A stretch of DNA of 64,000 nt from an uncultured Bacteroides sp. (GCA_900546355.1 URCM01000003.1:11508-75507); one strand, 5' to 3'; counted from the stretch's first letter, positions 8,982 through 18,576 are shown. Numbers and translations: made by a program. The notes: a model not told the origin generated them from the sequence alone.

Positions 8982-11900
8982 ATGAAGACGAAACAACGAT
9001 TGCCCTGGCTGATGATGATGTTCATCGGTCTGTTTCCTTTACTGGGGGTGGCACAGAGCTACGACCAGCTATGGAAAGAAGTGGAAATGTATCAGAAGAA
9101 AGACCTGCCTAAGTCGGTCATCGCTACGGCAGGGAAGATTTATGCAAAAGCGAAGGCAGAACGCAACCTGCCTCAGCTGATGAAGTCGCACTTGGTGCGG
9201 GCTTCCCAGCAGGTTTCGCTTACGCCCGATAGCGCCGAAGTGGAATATGCAGCGTTGAGGCAATGGGCGGAGGAGGAAAACGATACCGTAGGGCGTGCCG
9301 TGTTGCATAGCATTGTGGGCTCTTGGATGATGGCAAACGAACCGGACAGCATAGAGGCGGCTATCGCTTATTTCCGTGCTTCGGTGGCTCCCAAGGAGGT
9401 GCTGGGACGCACTTCAGCCAAAGAGTTCCGCCCGATGACCGAATCGGGCAAGCAAAGCGAACGGTATTTCAATGACAATATGCTGGACTTGCTCACCCGT
9501 ACGGCTATCCAGCAGATGTCCACCCTGTATAGTCCGGCGCACCTGCCCAAGGCGAAAGCGTGCATGGAACTGTATGACGGGCTGATAGATTATTATAAGC
9601 AAGCACAGAACCGGGAGGCTGCCCTGCTCACCGAAGTGGCGAAACTCTGGTTCCAGAAACGGAGGATGGACAATTTTAAACCGTACCGCCTCACGGATGA
9701 TGAGCTTATTGCCAGCCTGCACGGGTTGATTGACACGTATGCCGGCCAGCCTGCATGTGCGGATGCATACGTGAAGCTGGTGGTGGCTTACCGCGATGCC
9801 AACCGCTTGAAAGAAGCCGTGGAGACGGCTCGCGAAGGGCTGGCGAAGTACTCCAAGGGCGAATGGGCAAAGGACTTGCAGGGGCAGATAGACTACATCA
9901 CCCGTCCGATGCTGAACGTGGATATCCCTTTCCTTTATCCGAACTACGAAACCGATGCGAACGTGACGTATGCCAATATCGAAGGCGTTACGCTCGAACT
10001 CTATCGCCTGAACCTTGCACCCACGGCGGCACAGCTCCAGTTCCGCGAAGAGACCGACCGCGATGCCTTGCTCAAGCAATACGGGACGAAGGTTTCCAGC
10101 CGCTTCTATGCCCTCCGCGCCACGGAGGATTACCAGCGGCGCGATACCGTGTTGCGCTATACATTGCCCGGCGAGGGCATCTATATGCTGAAGCAAATCC
10201 CGAAAGGAGTGGAAAAAGGCATCGCTTCGGCGGTGATGTTTGTTTCGCCCTACCAAGCCATCGAGCTACCGGTACAGGGCAGGCAACATGAGTTTATAGC
10301 CGTAGACCGCCTGACAGGACGTCCTGTTCCGGGTGCGGAGATAGTGACCTACCAGCTGAATATCTACGATGCGAAGGCAGACTATGCCTTGTGGAACGTG
10401 CACCGGACGGATGCGCAGGGACGGACGGCGTTTGAAGTGCCGAAACGGACCGGCGCTTATTACAATGTGCGTACGCCCGGGCACGACTTTATGGCTATCA
10501 CCCGGTTGAGCACAAACAATGGTATAGTGGATGTGGCTTCGGAAGGGGGGAAGAAACAAGCCGACCTGTTTACCGACCGTTCGTTGTACCGTCCCGGACA
10601 GACGGTATATGTATCGGGTGTGGTATACGGGCAGGAGGGAGACTCCATCCATGTGGCTTCGTATGCCAAGGATAAACTGAAGCTTTACAGAGGCTCTCAG
10701 AATGTGGGCGAAGCCGATGTATGTACCGATGAGTTCGGGGTTTTCTCGCACGAGTTTGCCTTGCCCGATAATTTGCTTCCGGGCCAGTATTACCTGTCAG
10801 GTTATGACCGGTCGGTGGTGATTCAGGTAGACGAGTACAAACGGCCTACTTTCGAGGTACGGTTCGACCCTTACAAGGAAGCCTATACGATGGGCGATTC
10901 GGTGCGGGTATCGGCTGAGGCAAAGACGTATGCCGGTGCTCCGGTGCGCAATGCCCGGGTGAAATACCGTGTTGTCCGTACCGAAATGTCGTGGTTCCGC
11001 TGGCAAGGGGCAACGGAAGAATTGCTTTCGGGCGAAACGCAGACCGATGCCGATGGCAAGTTTTATATCTGTGCCAGGCTGACAGAACCCGATTACGAGG
11101 CGGAGCATACCTATTATATATATAAGGTATCGGCGGATGTGACCGATGGTGCTGGCGAGACCCGTCAGGGCGAACTGGCTTTGCCTGCCGGCGAGCAGAC
11201 CCTCGGCTTGCAACTGAAGGGATTGAACGCAAATGTGATGCGCGAAAAGCAGGAACGCATCCAGGTGCAGGCGATGAACCTGAACGGGCAGCCCGTGCAG
11301 GTGGAAGTGGCATACAAGGTATATGCCTTGGACAAGGAGGGCAAGAAAGGTGCTTTGCGCTACGAAGGCAAGGCAGAGTCGATGCAATCGTTTGTGCCTT
11401 CGGGCGTGTGGGCATTGCCTTCGGGCAGGTACCGCATGGAAGTCTCGGCACAAGATGAAAAGGGCCGTCCTTGTACGGCAGAGCAGGATTTCGTGCTCTT
11501 CTCTAAGACAGACCGCACCTCGCCGGTAGAAGAAACCGCCTGGTTTTATCAAGACGGCGATAGCTTCGGAAGCCAGGAGCCGCCCACGTTCTATATCGGA
11601 ACGAACGAGGAAGGGGTATGCCTTTTCATTGATGTATACGATGGACAACGGCGTATCGAATCCCGGCAAGTGACGCTGGATAAGGAACTCAAGGCGTTCG
11701 GCTTCCCTTATCGTGAGGCGTATGGCGATGCGGTGACCGTAGCATTCACCTTTATGCGCAAAGGAAACCTGTATACCAACCAGTCGCTCCTGACTCGTCC
11801 CGTGCCCGATAAGCGGTTGATGATGAAATGGGAAACATTCCGCGACCGCCTGCAACCGGGCGGACAAGAGACTTGGACGCTGCACATCGTCCGTCCTTCG

Positions 11901-14663
11901 GGGATGCCGGCGGAAGCCAACCTGATGGCTACGCTTTACGATGCTTCTTTGGACGTGTTACGTAAGCACGACTGGCGTTTCGGGCTTTCGTTCCCACGCC
12001 GGGCGATGTACGTGCGTGCCGATTTCGCTTCGGCATTCCAGCGGCTACGGATGTACGGTGATTTCCCGATAACCTATCCCGGCGAGGGCTTCGACTTGCT
12101 TTATGGAGACTATAGCAGGCTATATACTACGTGGTTGGGAGGTTTCCGGAGAGGATTTACATTCTTGAGTCGTGCCAATGCGGTTCAGGAAGAAATGATG
12201 GAAGTAATGCCATTGAGTGCATTGGAGGGAGCGGATATAGCTGATTTGCGTGAAGTAAGATATGATGCTACGGCTGCACCGGCTCCCGCTTTCCAAATGA
12301 AGAAAGGGGATGTAGGTGGAGGTGAAATACAAATCAGCATCGCCGATGTGAAGAGTGGAAGCAGTGCGGGCGCGGAACAAGTGCCGATGCCTGCCTTGCG
12401 CGAGAATTTTGCCGAGACGGCTTTCTTCTATCCCAACCTGCGTACCGATTCGTTGGGCAATGTACGTATCACCTTTACCGTGCCCGATGCCCTGACCCAA
12501 TGGCGTTTCTTGGGCTTTGCCCATACGCGGGCTATGGATTATGGTTTGTTGGTTGATACGGTCCAGACCTCGAAACCCTTTATGGTGCAGCCCAACTTGC
12601 CGCGCTTTATCCGGAGGGGAGACCGTGCGGTGATAGCGGCTTCGCTGGTCAACTTATCAATGGAAACCGTATCCGGAATCGCCCGCATTGAATGGTCGGA
12701 TCCGGTTACAGGAAAGGTCGTGGCACACGATAAGCAATCGTTCTCGGTAAGTGAAGGCGAGACGGGAACGGTGCATTTCACTTTCGAAGTGCCCGAAACC
12801 TATGATGTGCTGGTCTGCAAAATCGTAGCGGAAGCCGGTGAATATAGCGACGGGGAACAACATTACGTACCGGTGCTGACCGATAAGCAATGGATGACCG
12901 AGACCGTACCCGTACAACTGGACGGAACCGAAACAAAATCGGTAGCTGCCGAGGAATTGTTCAACAAGCAGAGCAAGACCGCTACAGAGAAACGCCTGAC
13001 GGTAGAGATGACCGCCAATCCGGACTGGTATGCCGTACAGGCACTTCCGGTGATGGGAAATCCTTCGGAAGAAGACGCCTTGTCGTGGGCTTCGGCATAT
13101 TATGCCAATGCATTGGCTGCGCACATCGTCCGTTCGAATCCGCGCATCGAAGAAGTGTTCCGTACGTGGAAAGCTGAAGGAGCAGGGAAGGAAACCTTGC
13201 TCAGCAACCTGGAACGCAACCAGGATCTGAAGAACCTTTTGCTTGCCGAGACACCGTGGGTTGCCGAGGCGACCGATGAAGCGGAACAGAAACGCCGCGT
13301 TGCCTTGCTTTTCGACCTGAATACGATGTCGAACCGCCAGCAGACAGCTATCGGTAAACTGGAAGCCTTGCAACTGCCTGACGGTTCGTGGAGCTGGTAC
13401 AAGGGAATGACAGGAAGCCGTTATATTACCACCCAAATCGTCGAGATGCTGGCACGCCTGCAAGCCATGCAGGTGAAGCTGGACCAAGGCGTGGGCAACA
13501 TGTATGTGCGTGCTGTCGACTACTTGAAAAAAGAGGCGCAACAGGAATACGAACAGATGAAACGCCGGGAAGCGGAGAATGAGCTGACCGTATGGCCTGA
13601 CGGGCAGATTGTACATTATCTGTATATATGTGCTATTGACAAGCTGGCGGCAAATCATGCCGACGGACAGGTGAATGATTATTTCATCGCGAAACTGGAA
13701 AACCGTTCGGCAGACTATTCCATCTGTGAGAAAGCAATGATTGCCCTGGTGATGCAGGGGGCAGGCAAGTCTGGTCAGGCATCCGAGTTGGTACAGTCCA
13801 TTAAGGAATATCTGGTAGGCACCGAAGAAATGGGCCTGTATTTCGATACGCCGAAAGCTGCCTATTCGTGGCGAAGCTATAAGATTCCGGCTCAAGTGGC
13901 GGCAATGGAAGCCATCTACCGCATTGCGCCGGACACCAGTATGCTGAACGGCATGAAGCAATGGCTCTTGAAGCAGAAGCAGGTGCAGGTGTGGGAAAGC
14001 TCCGTATCGACCGCCGATGCCGTATATGCTTTCTTGTGTATGGGAAGCGATACGCTGGGCGAAGGCGGAAGCATGGAAGCTACGGTAGGCAAGACTACCT
14101 GGCAGACTCCGCAGGATGCCTTGGGCTATGCCCGGAATACCTTTACCGGAACCGATGCTGAGGCAGATGACATCCGTATCAGCCGTACCGGTGAAGGACT
14201 GGGATGGGGAGCCGTTTACGCCCAATACCTGGAGGATATGGACAAGGTATTGCCTTCGAAAGGAACCGGTCTGCAAATCGAACGTACGCTTTATCGGGAC
14301 GGAAAAGCCCTTTCACGCAATGCCGAGTTGCATGTAGGCGATAAGGTGACGGTGCGTCTGACTGTTTCGGCAGACCGGGATATGGACTTCGTGCAAGTGA
14401 AAGACGAGCGTGCCGCTTGTATGGAACCCGAACAGCAGCTTTCCGGATATAGCTGGAGCGGAGGTATCGGTTATTATTTGGTAAGCCGTGATGCTTCTAC
14501 TTCGTTCTTTATCGACCGGATGCAGAAGGGCACTTACCAGCTGGAATATACCGTCTATATCGACCGTGCCGGAACGTATCAGGCAGGAAGTGCTACGGTG
14601 CAGTCGGCATACGCTCCCGAGTATAGCGGCTATACCGCAGGCGAGACCTTGCAGGTGAAGTGA
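8982..14663 (+). CDS. Alpha-2-macroglobulin family protein lacking the thioester
   Basis: Very large exported protein (1893 residues) of the bacterial alpha-2-macroglobulin/MG2 family, thought to trap proteases at the envelope. A signal peptide ends GVAQ-S at about residue 25. An N-terminal TPR-like helical part comes first, then MG domains including the typical LYRPGQTVYV stretch (about 530), the A2M core PDALTQWRFLGFAHT (about 1160) and an alpha-alpha toroid thiol-ester domain (about 1350-1700). Where thioester-bearing relatives have P-Y-G-C-x-E-Q, this protein has MGNPSEEDALSWA: the cysteine and glutamine are absent. It therefore cannot form a covalent bond to prey and could act only as a physical trap or scaffold. 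It is monocistronic; no penicillin-binding protein gene (pbpC, the usual proteobacterial partner) is nearby. Confidence 0.92.
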   Translation: MKTKQRLPWLMMMFIGLFPLLGVAQSYDQLWKEVEMYQKKDLPKSVIATAGKIYAKAKAERNLPQLMKSHLVRASQQVSLTPDSAEVEYAALRQWAEEENDTVGRAVLHSIVGSWMMANEPDSIEAAIAYFRASVAPKEVLGRTSAKEFRPMTESGKQSERYFNDNMLDLLTRTAIQQMSTLYSPAHLPKAKACMELYDGLIDYYKQAQNREAALLTEVAKLWFQKRRMDNFKPYRLTDDELIASLHGLIDTYAGQPACADAYVKLVVAYRDANRLKEAVETAREGLAKYSKGEWAKDLQGQIDYITRPMLNVDIPFLYPNYETDANVTYANIEGVTLELYRLNLAPTAAQLQFREETDRDALLKQYGTKVSSRFYALRATEDYQRRDTVLRYTLPGEGIYMLKQIPKGVEKGIASAVMFVSPYQAIELPVQGRQHEFIAVDRLTGRPVPGAEIVTYQLNIYDAKADYALWNVHRTDAQGRTAFEVPKRTGAYYNVRTPGHDFMAITRLSTNNGIVDVASEGGKKQADLFTDRSLYRPGQTVYVSGVVYGQEGDSIHVASYAKDKLKLYRGSQNVGEADVCTDEFGVFSHEFALPDNLLPGQYYLSGYDRSVVIQVDEYKRPTFEVRFDPYKEAYTMGDSVRVSAEAKTYAGAPVRNARVKYRVVRTEMSWFRWQGATEELLSGETQTDADGKFYICARLTEPDYEAEHTYYIYKVSADVTDGAGETRQGELALPAGEQTLGLQLKGLNANVMREKQERIQVQAMNLNGQPVQVEVAYKVYALDKEGKKGALRYEGKAESMQSFVPSGVWALPSGRYRMEVSAQDEKGRPCTAEQDFVLFSKTDRTSPVEETAWFYQDGDSFGSQEPPTFYIGTNEEGVCLFIDVYDGQRRIESRQVTLDKELKAFGFPYREAYGDAVTVAFTFMRKGNLYTNQSLLTRPVPDKRLMMKWETFRDRLQPGGQETWTLHIVRPSGMPAEANLMATLYDASLDVLRKHDWRFGLSFPRRAMYVRADFASAFQRLRMYGDFPITYPGEGFDLLYGDYSRLYTTWLGGFRRGFTFLSRANAVQEEMMEVMPLSALEGADIADLREVRYDATAAPAPAFQMKKGDVGGGEIQISIADVKSGSSAGAEQVPMPALRENFAETAFFYPNLRTDSLGNVRITFTVPDALTQWRFLGFAHTRAMDYGLLVDTVQTSKPFMVQPNLPRFIRRGDRAVIAASLVNLSMETVSGIARIEWSDPVTGKVVAHDKQSFSVSEGETGTVHFTFEVPETYDVLVCKIVAEAGEYSDGEQHYVPVLTDKQWMTETVPVQLDGTETKSVAAEELFNKQSKTATEKRLTVEMTANPDWYAVQALPVMGNPSEEDALSWASAYYANALAAHIVRSNPRIEEVFRTWKAEGAGKETLLSNLERNQDLKNLLLAETPWVAEATDEAEQKRRVALLFDLNTMSNRQQTAIGKLEALQLPDGSWSWYKGMTGSRYITTQIVEMLARLQAMQVKLDQGVGNMYVRAVDYLKKEAQQEYEQMKRREAENELTVWPDGQIVHYLYICAIDKLAANHADGQVNDYFIAKLENRSADYSICEKAMIALVMQGAGKSGQASELVQSIKEYLVGTEEMGLYFDTPKAAYSWRSYKIPAQVAAMEAIYRIAPDTSMLNGMKQWLLKQKQVQVWESSVSTADAVYAFLCMGSDTLGEGGSMEATVGKTTWQTPQDALGYARNTFTGTDAEADDIRISRTGEGLGWGAVYAQYLEDMDKVLPSKGTGLQIERTLYRDGKALSRNAELHVGDKVTVRLTVSADRDMDFVQVKDERAACMEPEQQLSGYSWSGGIGYYLVSRDASTSFFIDRMQKGTYQLEYTVYIDRAGTYQAGSATVQSAYAPEYSGYTAGETLQVK

Positions 14664-14672
14664 TTTTGTTCT

Positions 14673-14754
14673 TTTCACCAGGGGGACACAAAGGCACACA
14701 GAGGAATCTGTGTGCCTTTGTGTCCCTTCGCTTTGTGTCCTCTCTGTGGTGAAA
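14673..14754. repeat. Fold-back intergenic repeat with perfect 20-bp hairpin
   Basis: A perfect 20-bp stem (14683-14702 with 14707-14726, loop GGAA) built from GGGACACAAAGG and CACACAGA words lies between outer arms TTTCACCA (14673-14680) and TGGTGAAA (14747-14754). It starts 10 bp after the macroglobulin stop and may end its transcription, although no T run follows. A related word set (ACACAGAGACACAAAG) appears in the fold-back at 33684-33849, so this is probably a dispersed repeat family. Confidence 0.8.
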
Positions 14755-14775
14755 TCATAAATTTCCATATCAACT

Positions 14776-14807
14776 TTTGTCTGTCTTTGATTTTCTCTTT
14801 ATCTTTG
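14776..14807 (+). promoter_or_regulatory. Bacteroidetes promoter of the DUF1573 gene
   Basis: -33 element TTTG (14776-14779) and -7 element TATCTTTG (14800-14807) separated by 20 bp, matching the Bacteroides sigma-ABfr consensus (TTTG, 19-22 bp, TAnnTTTG). The start codon lies 28 bp downstream. Confidence 0.8.
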
Positions 14808-14834
14808 TTCTCTCAAAAATAAGCAAAGACAAAA

Positions 14835-15911
14835 ATGATGAAACGTATTTTATTTCTATTCAGTATATTGTTCGCAACAATCTTATCAGTACAAGCCCAG
14901 CCGGAAATCACGTTCGACCGCGAGAAGCAGGATTTGGGCTATCTGCTGTGGCGCAATCCGACCACCGTTACTTATGCCTTTACCAATACGGGCGATAAGC
15001 CTTTGGTGATATCGAATGTGACGGCATCGTGCGGATGTGTGAGTGTGGATTGGACCAAACAGCCCATTCCGGCAGGAGGAAAGGGTACGGTAAGTGCGGT
15101 GTTCGATGCCGAAGCCATCGGTCATTTCTATAAAGAGGTAGGGGTGTATTGCAATGCCAGTCCGATGCCGATTTATCTGGAATTCAACGGTGAAGTGACC
15201 GCCGATGCCAAGAACTATTCGTTTACGCATCCTTACGGATTTGGTTCTGTACGTCTGAATCAGGAAGAAATAGATTTTGAGAATGTCAACAAAGGCGACC
15301 GTCCGGAATTTACGATTCTGGTGGCTAATACATCCAGCAAGACGTATACACCGGTGCTGATGCACTTGCCTCCTTATCTCTCGGCAGAAGCAACCCCCGA
15401 GGTGTTGGGTCGTGGAAAGAACGGAAAGATTGTGGTGACACTGGATACCGACAAATTGCCTAAGCTGGGCATTACCCGGACTTCCGTTTATCTGTCACGT
15501 TTTCCCGGTGATAAAGTAGGGGCGGATAATGAGATACCCGTATCCATTGCTTTGCTTCCCGATTTCTCCAAGATGACCGAGCAGCAGAAGAACAATCCTC
15601 CGCAACTTTCGCTTTCGGCTACCGAATTGGAGTTTCCGCCGTTGAAGCCTAACCAGAAAAAATCGCAAAGCGTGGTAATCACCAATACCGGTAAATCGAA
15701 TCTGGAGATTCAGGATATGCAGGTAAACAGCATAGCTCTTGCCGTAAGCCTGAAAAAAACGGTCTTGATGCCTGGCGAATCAACAAAGTTGAAGATTACG
15801 GTATTGGCGGAGAACTTGTCGCGGGTAAAAGGTACACCGCGTGTATTGATGATAACGAACGACCCGGCAAAGCCTTCGGTCACTATCCGGGTGAAGGCGA
15901 AATTGCTATGA
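14835..15911 (+). CDS. DUF1573 domain protein, exported
   Basis: Exported protein of 358 residues with an N-terminal signal peptide (cleavage near SVQAQ) and at least two Ig-like DUF1573 modules. The first (residues about 25-115) contains the family signature of a paired-cysteine SCGC in ITNTGDKPL/TASCGC context and PAGGKGTV. A second copy lies near the C-terminus (about 255-358: VVITNTGKSNLEI, PGESTKL) without the cysteines. DUF1573 proteins are abundant in Bacteroidetes envelopes; the function is not known. The gene has its own strong consensus promoter and seems monocistronic, with a long fold-back repeat directly after the stop. Confidence 0.88.
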   Translation: MMKRILFLFSILFATILSVQAQPEITFDREKQDLGYLLWRNPTTVTYAFTNTGDKPLVISNVTASCGCVSVDWTKQPIPAGGKGTVSAVFDAEAIGHFYKEVGVYCNASPMPIYLEFNGEVTADAKNYSFTHPYGFGSVRLNQEEIDFENVNKGDRPEFTILVANTSSKTYTPVLMHLPPYLSAEATPEVLGRGKNGKIVVTLDTDKLPKLGITRTSVYLSRFPGDKVGADNEIPVSIALLPDFSKMTEQQKNNPPQLSLSATELEFPPLKPNQKKSQSVVITNTGKSNLEIQDMQVNSIALAVSLKKTVLMPGESTKLKITVLAENLSRVKGTPRVLMITNDPAKPSVTIRVKAKLL

Positions 15912-15919
15912 TATAATCA

Positions 15920-16058
15920 GGAGTTAAGGAGTTAGAGAAGTTAAGGAGTTAAGCCGATACTTTTGCTGACATTTACGGCTCTATTGGCTTAACTCCTTAA
16001 CTTCTTAACTCCTTAACTCCTTTAACTTCTTAACTTCTTAACTTCTTAACTTCTTAAA
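15920..16058. repeat. 35-bp inverted repeat followed by TTAACTTC octamer array
   Basis: Left arm 15920-15955 and right arm 15986-16020 are inverted copies over about 35 bp with one bulge. Each arm is itself built of GGAGTTAA / GAAGTTAA octamers. After the right arm the octamer TTAACTTC continues four more times up to 16056, ending 10 bp before the meaB start codon. The fold can end transcription of the DUF1573 gene, and the array forms the 5' leader of meaB. Octamer copy number looks prone to slippage. Confidence 0.85.
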
Positions 16059-16068
16059 TAAAAAAACT

Positions 16069-17160
16069 ATGGAACACCCCGAGAACAGCGATGCTTACAA
16101 AGGGTTGACGGTAAACAAAGGTATCGAACAGCCCACTGCGATTAATCCGTATCTGAAAACAAGGAAACGGGTGAAACGCCGCCAGTTTACGGCGGGCGAG
16201 TATGTAGAAGGTATCCTGAAAGGTGACATCACGGTATTGAGCCAGGCGGTTACGTTGATAGAAAGCGTGAAGCACGAACATCAGGCGTTGGCACAGGAAG
16301 TGGTAGAAAAATGCCTGCCTTTCTCTGGCAATTCGATTCGTGTGGGAATAAGTGGTGTGCCCGGTGCTGGCAAGAGTACTTCGATAGATGTTTTCGGGTT
16401 GCATGTCCTGGAGAAAGGAGGCAAGCTTGCGGTGCTTGCCATCGACCCCAGCAGCGAGCGTTCGAAAGGAAGTATCTTGGGAGACAAGACCCGTATGGAG
16501 AAACTTTCGGTGCATCCCGATTCGTTTATCCGTCCCAGTCCTACGGCTGGTTCCTTGGGAGGTGTGGCACGCAAGACGCGTGAGACCATCATTCTTTGTG
16601 AGGCGGCAGGATTCGATAAGATATTTGTAGAAACCGTCGGGGTAGGGCAGAGCGAAACGGCAGTGCATTCGATGGTGGATTTCTTCTTGCTTATCCAGTT
16701 GGCGGGTACGGGGGATGAACTGCAAGGCATCAAGCGCGGCATTATGGAGATGGCGGATGCCATTGTCATCAATAAAGCGGATGGAAACAACATTGAAAAA
16801 GCCAAACTGGCGGCGGCTCATTTTCGCAATGCGCTTCATCTGTTTCCGGCTCCCGAATCGGGCTGGATGCCGAAAGTCTTGACTTATTCCGGATTTTATG
16901 GCATCGGCATCAAGGAAATATGGGACATGGTTGACGAATATTTCGCTTTCGTAAAAGCAAACGGATATTTTGAACACCGGCGCAACGAGCAGGCAAAATA
17001 TTGGATGTATGAAACCATCAACGAACAATTGCGGGATAATTTCTATAACAATCCACAAATCACTCCGATGCTGGCATACGAAGAAGGACAAGTGCTTTCG
17101 GGCAAAACCACTTCTTTCTCTGCCGCCAAGCGTTTGCTCGAAACTTATTTTGGTAAATGA
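16069..17160 (+). CDS. meaB: Methylmalonyl-CoA mutase-associated GTPase MeaB
   Basis: G3E-type GTPase (363 residues) that guards and reloads the adenosylcobalamin enzyme methylmalonyl-CoA mutase, which gut Bacteroidales use to make propionate from succinate. Seen: Walker A GVPGAGKST (about residues 93-101), the switch region with DPSSERSKGSILGDKTRM, ETVGVGQSE (Walker B region) and the NKADG base-recognition motif. The length and the C-terminal dimerisation arm are normal. The mutase subunit genes are not adjacent. The start codon follows directly on an octamer repeat array rather than a recognisable ribosome-binding site. Confidence 0.95.
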   Translation: MEHPENSDAYKGLTVNKGIEQPTAINPYLKTRKRVKRRQFTAGEYVEGILKGDITVLSQAVTLIESVKHEHQALAQEVVEKCLPFSGNSIRVGISGVPGAGKSTSIDVFGLHVLEKGGKLAVLAIDPSSERSKGSILGDKTRMEKLSVHPDSFIRPSPTAGSLGGVARKTRETIILCEAAGFDKIFVETVGVGQSETAVHSMVDFFLLIQLAGTGDELQGIKRGIMEMADAIVINKADGNNIEKAKLAAAHFRNALHLFPAPESGWMPKVLTYSGFYGIGIKEIWDMVDEYFAFVKANGYFEHRRNEQAKYWMYETINEQLRDNFYNNPQITPMLAYEEGQVLSGKTTSFSAAKRLLETYFGK

Positions 17161-17192
17161 AGAATGAGTGATATAGCTGCATGGCAGGTGCA

Positions 17193-17291
17193 ATATAACT
17201 GCATCGCCGACACGATTAGTAATCGTTATGCTGTACGATTACTAATCGTCACGCCGTACGATTAGTAATCGTGCCGGTATTGCAGTTATAT
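17193..17291. repeat. Three 15-bp palindromes at 23-bp period inside an inverted repeat
   Basis: ACGATTAGTAATCGT occurs at 17212-17226 and 17258-17272, and the variant ACGATTACTAATCGT at 17235-17249, spaced exactly 23 bp start to start. The trio is flanked by an 11-bp inverted repeat ATATAACTGCA (17193-17203) / TGCAGTTATAT (17281-17291). A near copy GATATAGCTGCA lies outside at 17170-17181. It sits between meaB and the next gene, about 150 bp upstream of that gene's start. It could be an operator array or a dispersed intergenic repeat. Confidence 0.85.
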
Positions 17292-17407
17292 CGCTAATAT
17301 GGTCGGATGGGCAAATAGCGGGCAATCATGTATTTTATAGTCAGCTTCTAAGTAAATTCGATACAATAATCTGTAATATTGATAATGGCTATATGCGGAA
17401 AAGCGTT

Positions 17408-17415
17408 TATTTTTG
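17408..17415 (+). promoter_or_regulatory. -7 promoter box before the CMD/cupin gene
   Basis: TATTTTTG fits the Bacteroidetes -7 consensus 31 bp before the start codon. No -33 element at ideal spacing is visible (an ATTG lies 26 bp away). Confidence 0.5.
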
Positions 17416-17445
17416 GGCAATAGAAACGGATAATACGATGAGCTT

Positions 17446-18285
17446 ATGAAAAAGATCAGATTGAACATCAAGAAAGCTATCCTTTTGGGGATGCTGGTAT
17501 CAACTACTAATATTCAAGTTACTATGGCACAAGAAAAAATTACGCAGACTGCAGGCCGCGTGCAGTTGGGAGAGTTCGCTCCCGAATTTGCGAAAGTCAA
17601 TGACGACATTCTCTTTGGAGAAGTATGGAACCGTCCGGGATTGAGTCCGCACGACCGGAGCATGATTACAATCGCTACCTTGGTAGGTAAAGGCATTATA
17701 GATTCTTCGCTGACCCATCATTTGCAATTCGCGAAGAGTAACGGGGTGACCCGTACCGAGATTTCAGAATTATTGACTCATGTGGCTTTTTATGCCGGAT
17801 GGCCCAACGCATGGGGAGCTTTCCGTTTGGCAAAGGATGTTTGGGCAGAAGATACGGCTGGCGATAATGGGAAAGCCGCATTCCAGCGGGAAATGATTTT
17901 CCCGATTGGTGAGCCGAATACGGCATACGCCCAATATTTCATCGGAAACAGTTATCTGGCTCGGGTATCAGCCGAACAAGTCCCGTTCTCTAATGTTACT
18001 TTCGAGCCTCGTTGCCGGAACAACTGGCATATCCATCATGCAACGAAAGGCGGCGGCCAGATGTTGGTGTGTGTGGCCGGACGTGGCTGGTATCAAGAAG
18101 AAGGCAAGCCTGCCGTGCAGATACTTCCGGGTGATGTCATCCATATCCCTGCCAACGTGAAACACTGGCATGGAGCGGCTGCTGATAGTTGGTTTGCCCA
18201 CCTTGCATTCGAAATACCCGGCGAAAATGCTTCAAACGAATGGCTGGAGCCGGTAACGGATGAAGAATATGATAAGCTGAAATGA
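17446..18285 (+). CDS. Exported carboxymuconolactone decarboxylase-cupin fusion
   Basis: Fusion of two domains in 279 residues. An N-terminal signal-like segment (about 1-28, ending VTMAQ) is followed by an AhpD/carboxymuconolactone decarboxylase-like domain (about 45-130: RPGLSPHDRSMITIATLVG, TRTEISELLTHVAFYAGWPNA) and a cupin (about 170-260). The cupin shows metal-ligand histidines in NNWHIHHATKGGGQMLVC and HIPANVKHWHGA. The CMD part lacks the CxxC of AhpD, so an oxidoreductase role by that route is unlikely. Such fusions are widespread but their substrate is unknown. The gene appears monocistronic, with a strong terminator after it. Confidence 0.88.
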   Translation: MKKIRLNIKKAILLGMLVSTTNIQVTMAQEKITQTAGRVQLGEFAPEFAKVNDDILFGEVWNRPGLSPHDRSMITIATLVGKGIIDSSLTHHLQFAKSNGVTRTEISELLTHVAFYAGWPNAWGAFRLAKDVWAEDTAGDNGKAAFQREMIFPIGEPNTAYAQYFIGNSYLARVSAEQVPFSNVTFEPRCRNNWHIHHATKGGGQMLVCVAGRGWYQEEGKPAVQILPGDVIHIPANVKHWHGAAADSWFAHLAFEIPGENASNEWLEPVTDEEYDKLK

Positions 18286-18354
18286 TGGAAGAACGGATGA
18301 GGGTGAATAACGTATGCGTCTGAATGCGTTGATTCGCCTGATGACCAATTTCAA

Positions 18355-18418
18355 AAGAGATACGGGACATATATGTCGTTGATATTCAATATATATGTTC
18401 CGTATCTCTTGTTTTTTT
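18355..18418 (+). terminator. Rho-independent terminator
   Basis: Long imperfect stem AAGAGATACGG...CCGTATCTCTT (arms 18355-18374 and 18391-18410) directly followed by a GTTTTTTT run. It ends transcription of the CMD/cupin gene. Confidence 0.8.
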
Positions 18419-18528
18419 GTCTGTATCAGAACTGAAAGGAAAAAATGTGTGACAGGAACCGGTTATAAAAATATTTATGTCTGTTTTAGGGGCGAAAAAA
18501 CAGGGCTGTGTAATTATTTTGGCATTTG

Positions 18529-18562
18529 ATTGTGCGTTTTTATTTAAAAATCAATATATTTG
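18529..18562 (+). promoter_or_regulatory. Promoter of the four-gene envelope operon
   Basis: -7 box TATATTTG (18555-18562) with ATTG (18529-18532) 22 bp upstream. Transcription would begin near 18568, which leaves only about 9 nt before the first ATG (18577) and makes the second ATG (18586) an equally good start. Confidence 0.65.
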
Positions 18563-18576
18563 CCAAATAAATAATT

